A DNA stretch of 64,000 nucleotides, from contig KE159810.1 of the NCBI GenBank assembly GCA_000403495.2, positions 645,262 through 709,261 of the forward strand. The letters are read 5' to 3'. Under the pieces are notes generated by a model. That model made no database searches and was not told the DNA's origin. It was given only the letters and a program-made list of their open reading frames with translations. Position numbers and translations under genes: made by a program. This document shows, piece after piece, positions 8,530 through 16,726 of the stretch. The DNA is from Lachnospiraceae bacterium 10-1 (GTDB lineage Bacteria; Bacillota; Clostridia; Lachnospirales; Lachnospiraceae). How positions within the stretch are numbered: position 1 is the first letter of the stretch; every line of letters starts with the position of its first letter.

Positions 8530-9717
8530 TCACTCATACGTCGTTTCTCTTTGCTCGTAATCAATATCAAAAAACTTCTTCTTTATGTCTAAATTCTTTT
8601 CAATCATCCATTCCCATATTATATTCACGACCTTAGATGATGTATTTCCATCCCCATAAGGATTTTTTACTACGCGTACCCTTTCTCTAAATTCACGGGA
8701 AATGGCATTATTTATGGCATTTTTCATTTCCTTGTACTCAGGTTCACAGTTTATTATACTGTCCGCCTGCAAACGGCCTTTTTGTCTGTCTCCAATGTTC
8801 ACTGTTGGTATACCAAATGTCGGTACTTCTACCAAGCCGCTTGAAGAATTTCCAATTACAACCTGCGCATTCTTTACTGCACTTAAATATCTTTTCATTC
8901 CCAACGAACTGTATAAATATATATTTTTATGTGTTTGCAAAAATTCTTCAATGCAAGCATTAATAATTCTGCCATCAGCATCAGCATTTGCTTTCGTAAA
9001 TAAGAACTTCATATCAGGAAATGCTTCTGTTACCTTCAGCAATTCTTCCATCTGCTTTTTAGACGATGCATGTTCCAGCGTTACTGGATGAAAAGTAACA
9101 ACTGCATAATTTTCTCCTAATTGGCATCCAAGATTTTTTTCTAAAGCTTCCCTGGACATTAATTCCGTTTTTAGTGCATTCTCTACTCCAACAGCTCCAA
9201 CTGTATACACTCTCCCAGGATCTTCTCCTAACTGAATCACCCGTCGTCTGTACATTTCTGTACTTGTAAAATGGAGATAACTCATTTTAGTGATTGAATG
9301 CCTAATTGCCTCATCAACTGCTCCTTCTGTAGTTTCTCCTCCATACATATGAAAAATTGGAATTCTGGCATTCATAGCTGCACAACAAATTGCTAATGTC
9401 TCATATCTGTCCCCTAAAACCAGCAATGCATCTGGTTGACTTTCTTCAAAATATTCTGCAAAGCTGATCATCGCAAGTCCCATACTTTTTGAAATTGCTA
9501 TTGGGGTATCTGAGCTTAACAATATTTCTATCTTCTTATCAATAATAATTCCATCATCATCAATTTCATGTACTGTCATCCCAAATTCAGGTGATAAATG
9601 AGCCCCTGTCACCACTATTTTCGTCTTTAAATCTTTCTTCTCTAAAAGCAATTTTATAACAGGGCGCAGCAAACCATATTCTGCTCTCGTTGCTGTTGCA
9701 ACTATAATTGTTTTCAT
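8530..9717 (-). CDS. legG: Hydrolysing NDP-sugar 2-epimerase (LegG/NeuC type)
   Basis: This 395-residue enzyme of the WecB/NeuC superfamily removes the nucleotide and inverts C2 of the diacetylated sugar to give the 6-deoxy-mannosamine precursor of legionaminic acid. Family motifs are ATRAEYGLLRPVI at the N-terminus, LVLGDRYETLAI, HMYGGETTEGAVDEAIRH (the hydrolysing-epimerase signature) and GNSSSGLVEVP near the C-terminus. The length is typical. The choice of LegG over NeuC comes from the presence of legB and ptmE homologues. It is followed at 24 bases by the paired oxidoreductases. Confidence 0.85.
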   Translation of the reverse strand: MKTIIVATATRAEYGLLRPVIKLLLEKKDLKTKIVVTGAHLSPEFGMTVHEIDDDGIIIDKKIEILLSSDTPIAISKSMGLAMISFAEYFEESQPDALLVLGDRYETLAICCAAMNARIPIFHMYGGETTEGAVDEAIRHSITKMSYLHFTSTEMYRRRVIQLGEDPGRVYTVGAVGVENALKTELMSREALEKNLGCQLGENYAVVTFHPVTLEHASSKKQMEELLKVTEAFPDMKFLFTKANADADGRIINACIEEFLQTHKNIYLYSSLGMKRYLSAVKNAQVVIGNSSSGLVEVPTFGIPTVNIGDRQKGRLQADSIINCEPEYKEMKNAINNAISREFRERVRVVKNPYGDGNTSSKVVNIIWEWMIEKNLDIKKKFFDIDYEQRETTYE

Positions 9718-9755
9718 GCTAATTCCCCAGCTTCCTTACATTTTTCCAGATAAAC

Positions 9756-10413
9756 TTACCATCTCCAGATATGGCTTGTCATATCTTTCATATATTGTTC
9801 TGTCTTCACTTTTATTTCAATATTGGGAGACTTTCCAAACACAATACAATTGTCTGGAATATTCTCATCTAACAAATATGTGTCAGCGGAAATAACAACA
9901 TTATTTCCTATTTTGGTATCACCTAAAACCATGCTGTTTGCATACAGCAATACATTATTTCCCAGTATCGGATAAAATAATTTTCCTTTTTTTCTATTCC
10001 CTCCAATTGTTGTTCCTTGATATATAAACAGATAGTCGCCATAAGCGGCTTTTCCTAAGACACTGCCAATAGGGTGCTCTGCCAAAAAATGTGTTGGCAG
10101 CTCAATCTGATAGAACCAGTCATTCGCATGCATAATCTTATTTAAATAATAGATAATGTCAGCTTCTTTCGTACCCCCCTAAAAATATTGTATTTGAGAG
10201 ATAATATAAAAAAATTGAGTTTGAAACTGCATGATATAAAGAAAAATTAACTTTTTCTCCGTTATATAGTCTGGGTAATGCGCTGGCTTTGAAGTCATCT
10301 TCAACTCGCCCAAGTGCAATGGGAATACTGGATTTTATAATACCATCATCAAAATCTTCCCAATAATTTGCTATCCAGTGCAATATCATTTTTTCTATTT
10401 CTCTATTATTCAT
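9756..10413 (-). pseudogene. Left-handed beta-helix acetyltransferase (CysE-like), frameshifted at a G6 tract
   Basis: Two frames make one acetyltransferase of about 218 residues. The first, from ATG 10413, overlaps the legI stop by 4 bases and reads to TIFLGGYERS, ending after the G-run. The second continues from there without a gap: deleting one G gives LGGTKEADIIYYLNKIMHA, then hexapeptide repeats such as GSVLGKAAYGDYLFIYQGT and LGDTKIGNNVVISADTYL. The layout (helical N-domain plus beta-helix) is that of serine O-acetyltransferases. Here it would more likely acetylate a sugar or a serine-like substituent of the glycan. It is either OFF by slippage, decayed or a sequencing error. Confidence 0.8.
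10174..10179 (-). repeat. G6 tract at the acetyltransferase frameshift
   Basis: Six G on the coding strand mark the exact point where the acetyltransferase changes frame; five or eight G would restore it. The tract is short, so slippage would be slower than at the G8 and G9 tracts nearby. Confidence 0.7.
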
Positions 10414-11408
10414 AATTCAATCAGCTCATCTTCTTCAAAATTTCTTATTGCCGCTTGTCCCAACACTTCAAACCACTTCATTGGAGATATTCCATTTCCC
10501 GGACGTTTTGTTGTTAAATTATCTTCTGTAAAGATTTCCCCTTCTTTGATTCGCCTAGAAGCAACAATGCTCTTTCGTGCCACCACTTTATTAGCAATTT
10601 CAGATGTGGCCGGTTGTTTCAATCCGTTTCCCATTGCCTTTTCAATATTGCGAATTTCTTTAACCATTTGCTTCAGTTCATCCGGTTCCAAACTGGCTTT
10701 ATGATCCGGCCCCTCCATTTCCCTATCCAATGTAAAATGTTTTTCAATCACAACTGCTCCCATAGCTGTCGCAGCTGCCGGAACCTCAATCCCTTCCGTG
10801 TGGTCTGAATATCCCACAGGCAGATCAAACTTTTCTTTTAGTGTCAGCATAGCCTTTAAATTTACTTCTTCATATGGTGTTGGATATTGTGTCGTACAGT
10901 GCAACAATACAATATCCCTTTTCCCACACCTTTGCAAAATTTCAATTGCATTGCTGATCTCTTCAATATTACTCATTCCTGTTGACAAAATTATTTTCTT
11001 ATCTGTCTTAGCTATTTCAAGTAAATATGGCAAGTTAGTAATCTCTCCGGAGGGAATCTTCCATACTTCTACCATATTATTTAAAAAATGTATACTTTCT
11101 ATATCAAATGGCGTTGAAAGAAATTGTATCTCTTTTTTCTTACAATAATCTGCTAACTCTTTAAAATCATCGTATGACAGCAAAAGTTTTTTCAACATTT
11201 CTATTTGTGATTCTTCTTTTCCTGTATTTTGCTTCTGATAATCCGCCATAGGAGCAGACTTAGAAACCAACGATTTCAAATTTGCAGTCTGAAATTTCAC
11301 AATGTCCGCTCCGCTTTCCTTAGCCACATCCACCAGTTTTTTGGCTATCTCCAAACTTCCATTATGATTTACTCCTGCTTCTGCAATAATAAGCACCTTA
11401 TCTGCCAT
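10410..11408 (-). CDS. legI: Legionaminic acid synthase (NeuB/LegI type)
   Basis: This 332-residue enzyme condenses the mannosamine derivative with phosphoenolpyruvate. The TIM-barrel part shows LIIAEAGVNHNGSLEIAKKL, IVKFQ and a run of VGYSDHTEG and EKHFTLDR motifs typical of NeuB. The C-terminal 55 residues (SIVASRRIKEGE onward) form the SAF/antifreeze-like domain that caps the active site. I start it at the ATG at 11408, which overlaps the upstream stop codon as TGATG, rather than at the TTG one codon before. GAAAGGAAAA lies upstream as ribosome site. Confidence 0.9.
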   Translation of the reverse strand: MADKVLIIAEAGVNHNGSLEIAKKLVDVAKESGADIVKFQTANLKSLVSKSAPMADYQKQNTGKEESQIEMLKKLLLSYDDFKELADYCKKKEIQFLSTPFDIESIHFLNNMVEVWKIPSGEITNLPYLLEIAKTDKKIILSTGMSNIEEISNAIEILQRCGKRDIVLLHCTTQYPTPYEEVNLKAMLTLKEKFDLPVGYSDHTEGIEVPAAATAMGAVVIEKHFTLDREMEGPDHKASLEPDELKQMVKEIRNIEKAMGNGLKQPATSEIANKVVARKSIVASRRIKEGEIFTEDNLTTKRPGNGISPMKWFEVLGQAAIRNFEEDELIEL

Positions 11409-12082
11409 CAAATTTTCCTTTCATGAGCCGCCTCACATATCATTACTTTCTCACTAACAACATCTTTAGTAATAATTGCACCTAATCCTACAATACTTTT
11501 CTTCCCTACTGTTATTCCCTGTTTTATAGCACATCCTGCCCCCAGTAATACCTCATCCTCAATTGTCACATCACCAGATACAGAAACTAGTGGATTAATC
11601 ACTCCATAATTTTCCAAAGTAACATTATGGCCAACAGTCGAATTAAGATTAAATAAATTAAAATTGCCAATCTTAATTTCTGTTGTTAAAATACAACCAC
11701 TGCAGATAATATTTCCAATTCCCATTTCTATACTGCTCTTGTCCATAAGCTTAGCTGATGGTGAAATAATATTTGGATATACTAAATTATCGTACTTACA
11801 AATTTTTTCCCAGATTTTTTTCTTTATTTTTGACGTTCCAATAGGAATTACTGCACCAAGTAATTTAAAAGCTTTTATATATTCTTCAAAATCAGCATCT
11901 GAACATACTACTTTACTCTCACCAATTTTTTTTCCAACTTCTTGATTATTTTCCGAAACAAAACCTAAAAAATCAAATACATTATTATACTGTTTTGAAT
12001 TAATCTCATCAATTATTACTTTGACTTCTTTAGATATTCCTGACGTTCCGAAAATTACAAGTGGCAAACCATTCCAAAACAT
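11408..12082 (-). CDS. PglD/NeuD-like sugar acyltransferase (second copy)
   Basis: This 224-residue protein has an N-terminal Rossmann-like domain (LVIFGTSGISKEVKVIIDEI) and a C-terminal left-handed beta-helix built of hexapeptide repeats (GVINPLVSVSGDVTIEDEVL, GAGCAIKQGITVG). PglD, NeuD and LegH proteins have this layout and acylate amino or hydroxyl groups of activated sugars using acetyl-CoA. I use the ATG at 12082, which has GGGAGG seven bases upstream; an upstream TTG at 12100 is less likely. With the LegH-like gene just upstream it gives two acyltransferases, so this one probably adds an extra O- or N-acyl group. Confidence 0.75.
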   Translation of the reverse strand: MFWNGLPLVIFGTSGISKEVKVIIDEINSKQYNNVFDFLGFVSENNQEVGKKIGESKVVCSDADFEEYIKAFKLLGAVIPIGTSKIKKKIWEKICKYDNLVYPNIISPSAKLMDKSSIEMGIGNIICSGCILTTEIKIGNFNLFNLNSTVGHNVTLENYGVINPLVSVSGDVTIEDEVLLGAGCAIKQGITVGKKSIVGLGAIITKDVVSEKVMICEAAHERKI

Positions 12083-12151
12083 TTGTTTCCTCCCTAACAA
12101 TGTACCTCAGACATATCTAAATTTTAAGCAATATATTTTTGAGGATTTATT

Positions 12152-12805
12152 TTACCCCCCCCCGCAATTTTTTATGTTACCTATAGTTTTATTATTATGA
12201 TATATCATACCGCCGCTTACATCCTTTCTTAACACTTCTCCAGCTCCAATTATGCAACCATTCCCTACATCTATATCCTGAATCACTGTGGCATTCGCCC
12301 CCACAAAAACATCACTCCCAATGCATACACCACCGCACAGCACCGTTCCAACTGCCACATGGGAAAACTCTTTCACATGACAATCATGTTCTATTATAGC
12401 TCCACTATTAATTATGCACATTTTCTCAACTTTTGCTCCCGCATTAATGACAGCACCTTTCCCAATAAATGTACCCTCATCTATTTCTATTCTCTTTGAT
12501 AGAGAAGCTGACGGATCGCAAATGACTGGAAGAAAGTAACCTATCTTTTTCAATTCCTCATATAATTTTCTTCTTAAATTTCCTTTCCCCAGATAACCTA
12601 TTCCGATTGCAGCATAATGGATTCCATTTGTATAAAGTTTCAGCAAATCTTCATCATTCCCAACAATTGGATAATTATCACTCTCTTTCTTAACTATTTC
12701 CTCATTTACTACATACCCTGCAATCTGATATTTTCCCTCTTGTTCGATAGCATCTGCTACACTTCGCGCATGACCGCCTTTACCAAGAATAATTATTTTT
12801 TTCAT
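12152..12805 (-). CDS. legH: LegH/PglD-like N-acetyltransferase ending in a G9 tract
   Basis: This 217-residue protein begins KIIILGKGGHARSVADAIE, the diagnostic PglD/NeuD sugar-binding N-domain. A beta-helix follows with IIEHDCHVKEFSHVAVGTVL, which contains the catalytic His-His region of PglD enzymes (IEHDC). It likely acetylates the 4-amino group of the GDP-sugar before LegG acts. The last four residues are C-G-G-G, encoded by nine G in a row directly before the stop codon. Slippage would replace the stop: eight G adds GKINPQKYIA and ten G adds VK, so the C-terminus, not the core, would vary. Confidence 0.75.
   Translation of the reverse strand: MKKIIILGKGGHARSVADAIEQEGKYQIAGYVVNEEIVKKESDNYPIVGNDEDLLKLYTNGIHYAAIGIGYLGKGNLRRKLYEELKKIGYFLPVICDPSASLSKRIEIDEGTFIGKGAVINAGAKVEKMCIINSGAIIEHDCHVKEFSHVAVGTVLCGGVCIGSDVFVGANATVIQDIDVGNGCIIGAGEVLRKDVSGGMIYHNNKTIGNIKNCGGG
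12155..12163 (-). repeat. G9 tract at the 3' end of the LegH-like gene
   Basis: Nine G on the coding strand run into the TAA stop. It is the longest G/C homopolymer I found in the window. Changes in length would alter only the C-terminal tail and its distance to the next gene (start at 12082). Confidence 0.9.
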
Positions 12806-12864
12806 GGAACCACCTGCTAATTTATATTTAATTTCCGTTTCAGTTTTTCTAACTTTTCATTTTA

Positions 12865-13914
12865 CTACATTTCATTGGATAATAATAACTCCATCTTTCG
12901 CAGCTCTTCAATTTGTCCCATATCCATCCATGCTTTTTCACTGATTGGATATACTCCAACTTTCTTTCCTTGACACTTACATTTTTCAATGACATCTGGA
13001 AATCCTATTGGGATATTTTCCTCCAACCCATCTATTACTTCAGGTTCTACAATATAGCATCCTGTATTAGTCAAAAATGATAATGAAGGTTTCTCTTTCA
13101 TCTCTTTTATTTCTCCGTTTTCATCAATTTCGACAATGCCATACGGAATTGTAAATTTTTTTGCTGAGCAGACCATTGTAATAGTATTTTTCTGTTCTTT
13201 ATGCAGCTTATATATTTTTGCAATATTATGTTTAATAAGAATATCGCAATTAGTCAAAATAAAAGTAGATTGAATTTTCCCTTTTAAAAGCATCAAACCT
13301 CCACCTGTTCCTAAAGGTGTTTCTTCATCTGCATACATAACATTGTATCGTACATTACTTTCTTTAAAATATGCTTTAATCATACTCTTTTTATAATTGA
13401 CAACTAAATGAAAATCTTTACACCCATAGTTATTAAACTCATTCATAATATGCTCTATGATTGGAATTTCTCCCACGGGTATCAACGGTTTGGGGAGAAT
13501 TTTTGTATATGGATATAAGCGGGTTCCCAATCCCCCTGCCATAACCACTACCGGCACATTCTGCAATACCTCCATCTGAATTGGTTTAATATTTTCTTTA
13601 CTAAACACTATTCTGACTATTTCATGTTGACTATTCAAAATCGGAACAGCTTCTATTTTATGTGCATTAATATAGGATAAGGCATTTTCTGTTTCCTCTT
13701 CAAACAAATATTTGGGATGATAATTTGCAACATTTTTAATTGGTGCATCTAGTTTTCCATTGGCTAAAATCCACCTTCTAACATCTCCATCAGACATTAC
13801 AGCCACAAGCTGCTTATCCCTTGTTACAAATAATATTTTTTTAGCAGTATCATCCAGTTTTTGCATTGCCTGCAGTATTGTTATATTTTCATTTACCAAA
13901 ATATCTTCCATCAT
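12865..13914 (-). CDS. ptmE: PtmE-type glucosamine-1-phosphate guanylyltransferase with CBS domain
   Basis: This 349-residue protein has a CBS pair (about residues 1-115, with VAVMSDGDVRRWIL) ahead of a sugar-phosphate nucleotidyltransferase domain: VVVMAGGLGTRLYPYT at 122-137, PKPLIPVGE at 141-149 and NCDILI. This CBS-nucleotidyltransferase layout is that of Campylobacter PtmE, which makes GDP-glucosamine and commits it to GDP-linked legionaminic acid synthesis. The gene lies 34 bases after legB. Its presence is the main reason to favour legionaminate over sialate or pseudaminate. Confidence 0.8.
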   Translation of the reverse strand: MMEDILVNENITILQAMQKLDDTAKKILFVTRDKQLVAVMSDGDVRRWILANGKLDAPIKNVANYHPKYLFEEETENALSYINAHKIEAVPILNSQHEIVRIVFSKENIKPIQMEVLQNVPVVVMAGGLGTRLYPYTKILPKPLIPVGEIPIIEHIMNEFNNYGCKDFHLVVNYKKSMIKAYFKESNVRYNVMYADEETPLGTGGGLMLLKGKIQSTFILTNCDILIKHNIAKIYKLHKEQKNTITMVCSAKKFTIPYGIVEIDENGEIKEMKEKPSLSFLTNTGCYIVEPEVIDGLEENIPIGFPDVIEKCKCQGKKVGVYPISEKAWMDMGQIEELRKMELLLSNEM

Positions 13915-13948
13915 TGCCCATTCCCCAATATCAAAGTAATTTCTCTAT

Positions 13949-14926
13949 TTATAAATTGTAAATATCCGTTTTATATTTATCAAGATTATGCCTTAAAAAC
14001 TCTATTGTTTCAGCTAATCCTTCCTGAAAAGTATATTTCGGTTCCCATGAAGTCAATTCTTTTATTTTTTTATTCGATCCTAGTAACCGGTTTACTTCAC
14101 TCTTTTCCGGACGAAGCCTTTGCTCATCACATATAATCTTTGCATTTGGATTTATCTGTCGAATCAATTCTTCTGCCAGCTGGCCAATTGATATTTCCTT
14201 TTGAGTTGCTATATTTATTTCCTGTCCTATTGTTTTTTCAGATTCATAAATAGAAATAAAACCGTCAGCCGTATCTTTTACAAAATTAAAGTCCCTTGTA
14301 GGTGTCAGTGAACCTAATTTTATTTCTGTTTTACCTGCCAATAACTGGGTAATTATCGTAGGAATCACCGCCCTTGCCGACTGTCTAGGTCCATAAGTAT
14401 TAAACGGTCTGACAATTGTTACCGGCAGTTCAAATGAACGATAGAAAGATTCTGCAAGCCGATCGGCGGCAATCTTAGTTGCAGAATATGGCGATTGCCC
14501 TTGATAAGGATGTTTCTCATCTATTGGTACATACTGAGCTGTTCCATAAACTTCTGATGTAGAAGTAACTAAAGTACGAATATTTTTCTTTCTAGCCGCC
14601 TGAAGCACATTCAAAGTACCTTTAATATTAGTGTCTACATATGTATCCGGTGAATGATAACTAAAAGGAATTGCTATTAATGCTGCCAAATGAAATACCG
14701 CATCACAATCTTTTAAAGCCTCTTCCACGCCGTTTGGATCCCTAATATCCCCCTGAAAAATATCAATATGTTCTAAAATATCACCCGGCAAGTGATCCAG
14801 CCATCCCCACGTATTAAAAGAATTGTAATATACAAATGCTTTAACATTGTACCCTTTTTTTACTAATTTTTCAGTCAGATGACTTCCTATGAACCCATCC
14901 GCTCCCGTTACCAATACATTTCCCAT
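13949..14926 (-). CDS. legB: GDP-sugar 4,6-dehydratase (LegB type)
   Basis: This 325-residue extended short-chain dehydrogenase has the NAD-binding motif VTGADGFIGSHLTEKL (residues 6-21), TSTSEVYG at 121-128 and the catalytic YSATK at 147-151. NTYGPRQSARAVIPTII is also typical of the LegB/NeuE-like dehydratase branch. It would make the 4-keto-6-deoxy sugar that a PLP aminotransferase (LegC) then aminates. No LegC gene follows, although legB and legC are usually adjacent. The next gene is ptmE. Confidence 0.8.
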   Translation of the reverse strand: MGNVLVTGADGFIGSHLTEKLVKKGYNVKAFVYYNSFNTWGWLDHLPGDILEHIDIFQGDIRDPNGVEEALKDCDAVFHLAALIAIPFSYHSPDTYVDTNIKGTLNVLQAARKKNIRTLVTSTSEVYGTAQYVPIDEKHPYQGQSPYSATKIAADRLAESFYRSFELPVTIVRPFNTYGPRQSARAVIPTIITQLLAGKTEIKLGSLTPTRDFNFVKDTADGFISIYESEKTIGQEINIATQKEISIGQLAEELIRQINPNAKIICDEQRLRPEKSEVNRLLGSNKKIKELTSWEPKYTFQEGLAETIEFLRHNLDKYKTDIYNL

Positions 14927-14969
14927 AATCTCGTTAATATACTCCTTTATATATTTTTACAAAAAATCA

Positions 14970-15635
14970 CTACTCAAATTTAAGTTTCTTAATATCCTCC
15001 AAAACTTCTCCATAACGCCTTCCTTTTCCAAAGAGTAATGTTGTCCCAAGTACAAAGCCATTCATTCCCCTAGGTGCAAATTCTATAATTTTTTCTTTGC
15101 TACAGGCACCATCCCAATATAATTTAAAGTGCATTTTACTCTTAAGCTCCAGCAATTTGGATATCTTTTCTCCTACATAAGGCATATACATTTGCCCTGC
15201 ATTTCCAGGATTTACTGTCATTACCAGTACTTTATCCACAATACGCAGCATTTCCAGCACTGTTTCAACACTGGTTCCCGGATTAATTGCAATGCCCGGG
15301 ATCAGACCTGCATCAATGATCTTCTGAAGCGTAGTTGAAGGGTGATACTCTGCTTCGGGATGAATATATACAGTGTCGCCTTTACGCAGTTTTTCTGTAA
15401 ACAGATGAATATTATTATTGGGATGTTCAATCATCAAATGCACATCTAAAGGTTTATCTGTTGCAGATGCAATAAAAGACATATCATTTAAGGACATGGC
15501 AAAATTAGGAACATATCTTCCATCCATAATATCAATATGGAAGGAATCAATTCCACCATCATCCAGTTCACGCACCTCTTTCTCTAAATTTCCATAATTT
15601 ACACACATCATTGACGCATTTAATTCAAAATTCAT
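14970..15635 (-). CDS. Ribulose-phosphate/allulose-6-phosphate 3-epimerase-like enzyme
   Basis: This TIM-barrel enzyme (about 221 residues) matches the Rpe/AlsE family: FHIDIMDGRYVPNF with the metal-binding His and Asp, LDVHLMIEHP, VMTVNPGNAGQ and a WDGACS motif. The last is closer to the DGSC of AlsE than to the DGG of Rpe. It interconverts keto-pentose or keto-hexose phosphates at C3. I start it at the ATG at 15635, which has GGGAG upstream; a GTG at 15665 falls inside the hairpin repeat. A housekeeping epimerase is unexpected here. Beside four LicD genes it may supply a pentose or polyol phosphate for glycan decoration (inference). Confidence 0.8.
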   Translation of the reverse strand: MNFELNASMMCVNYGNLEKEVRELDDGGIDSFHIDIMDGRYVPNFAMSLNDMSFIASATDKPLDVHLMIEHPNNNIHLFTEKLRKGDTVYIHPEAEYHPSTTLQKIIDAGLIPGIAINPGTSVETVLEMLRIVDKVLVMTVNPGNAGQMYMPYVGEKISKLLELKSKMHFKLYWDGACSKEKIIEFAPRGMNGFVLGTTLLFGKGRRYGEVLEDIKKLKFE

Positions 15636-15648
15636 TTTTGCTCCCATC

Positions 15649-15705
15649 TGTCGCTTTAGCGGCACTCAAATCAGGGAGGTTGAAAGTTCTTTTCTTTCAA
15701 CCTTA
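15649..15705 (-). repeat. Double-hairpin intergenic repeat, copy A
   Basis: On the minus strand AGGTTGAAAG, a 7-base loop and CTTTCAACCT form a 10-bp hairpin. CCCTGATTT follows, then a second small hairpin, TGCCGCT/AGCGACA with one mismatch. The same arrangement occurs at 63943-64000 on the plus strand. The first hairpin and linker are nearly identical there; the second differs in sequence but keeps its pairing. The repeat sits between licD4 and the epimerase gene. It is not followed by a T-run, so it is not an ordinary terminator. Confidence 0.8.
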
Positions 15706-15727
15706 TCCCCTGGCCTCTCATTGTATT

Positions 15728-16726
15728 TTAATTGTGATTCTCAATTTCCGCTACTCTCTTCCTAAGCTCTTCCAACTGCTTTTTATAGCAGGGATAATCA
15801 TGCATCCCTTTACTTTGCACACATACTTTATAATCTCCATAAATAGCCTTAAGAACTGCATCATAATTTCCTGGTACCGGAATGTTAAATCCTTCAAAAG
15901 GCAGATAATCCTCCTGTTCAAACCATGAAGCTTCAAAACACTTTCCAAATTTCAGATAATCTAAATACATAGCAATTTGGCAGCTTTCGGTGATTTTCTT
16001 TTCAAAAGGCAGACTCTCTGCCACACGCCACAGATTCATCAATAGTTCTTCTCTGCACTCCCTGCGAAGCAGCTTCCGGTCAATATTGATCTTATACTGC
16101 TCCCACAGCATGTCAAGCACCTTGCCGATCTGTGCCATAATCACTGCATTTTCTGCTGCTGTATTCTCCGCCGCTTCGCTTCCACCTTTTCCGGTATGGG
16201 CAGTCTTTGCATCATAATCCATCTGCTGCAGCATCAGTGCACTTGCAAACACGCTTCTCTGCATATCTGCCCTATCCCGATCTGCAGGAATCATATCTAA
16301 TGGAAAAATGTCAATTCCCACGTAAAATGGGCATCCGTGAAACTGTTGTAAATGTTCCGGTTCTATGCTAATGGAATCGCTATTATTAACATATACCTGA
16401 TATTCAGGGTAACCTTCTCTTGCATGTGGCGCCCTGACTATATACTCTTTAGGAAGTTCCTTGGGTAAATACCCCAAAATCTTCCGGTAGTCTTCCCGTT
16501 TCATCCAAATATCTATATCATCATCCCAAGGAATAAATCCTTGATGGCGTACTGCTCCAAGCAATGTTCCATAAGCAGCATACCACTTTAGCCCATGTCT
16601 TGCACAAATTGCCGCAATTTCATTCAGCACCTCTAATTCGGCCGCCCAGACGGTCTTCATTGTGGAATCCACTAAAAAACCTTCTCTTACTTCATCTCGA
16701 AAATAATCTACCGGAAATTCCAGCAT
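15728..16726 (-). CDS. LicD-family phosphotransferase (4, last of the array)
   Basis: This 332-residue LicD-fold protein begins MLEFPVDYFRDEVREGFLVD. It carries the nucleotidyltransferase-like core YAAYGTLLGAVRHQGFIPWD followed by DDIDIWMKREDY, in which the PWDDDIDI acids bind metal. LicD proteins transfer phosphocholine or related phospho-alcohols from CDP-linked donors to glycans; the human relatives fukutin and FKRP transfer ribitol-phosphate. The ATG overlaps the stop of the preceding paralogue (TAATG). A central alanine-rich segment (about residues 160-175) distinguishes it from its neighbours. Confidence 0.85.
   Translation of the reverse strand: MLEFPVDYFRDEVREGFLVDSTMKTVWAAELEVLNEIAAICARHGLKWYAAYGTLLGAVRHQGFIPWDDDIDIWMKREDYRKILGYLPKELPKEYIVRAPHAREGYPEYQVYVNNSDSISIEPEHLQQFHGCPFYVGIDIFPLDMIPADRDRADMQRSVFASALMLQQMDYDAKTAHTGKGGSEAAENTAAENAVIMAQIGKVLDMLWEQYKINIDRKLLRRECREELLMNLWRVAESLPFEKKITESCQIAMYLDYLKFGKCFEASWFEQEDYLPFEGFNIPVPGNYDAVLKAIYGDYKVCVQSKGMHDYPCYKKQLEELRKRVAEIENHN

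Noticed and set aside
10159..10413. A separate small 84-residue gene upstream of legG
   Set aside because: Its product continues directly into the next frame as one acetyltransferase when one G is removed, so it is the first half of a frameshifted gene.
15650..15705. Hairpin after licD4 as a simple terminator
   Set aside because: No T-run follows on the minus strand and the same double-hairpin unit recurs at 63943-64000.
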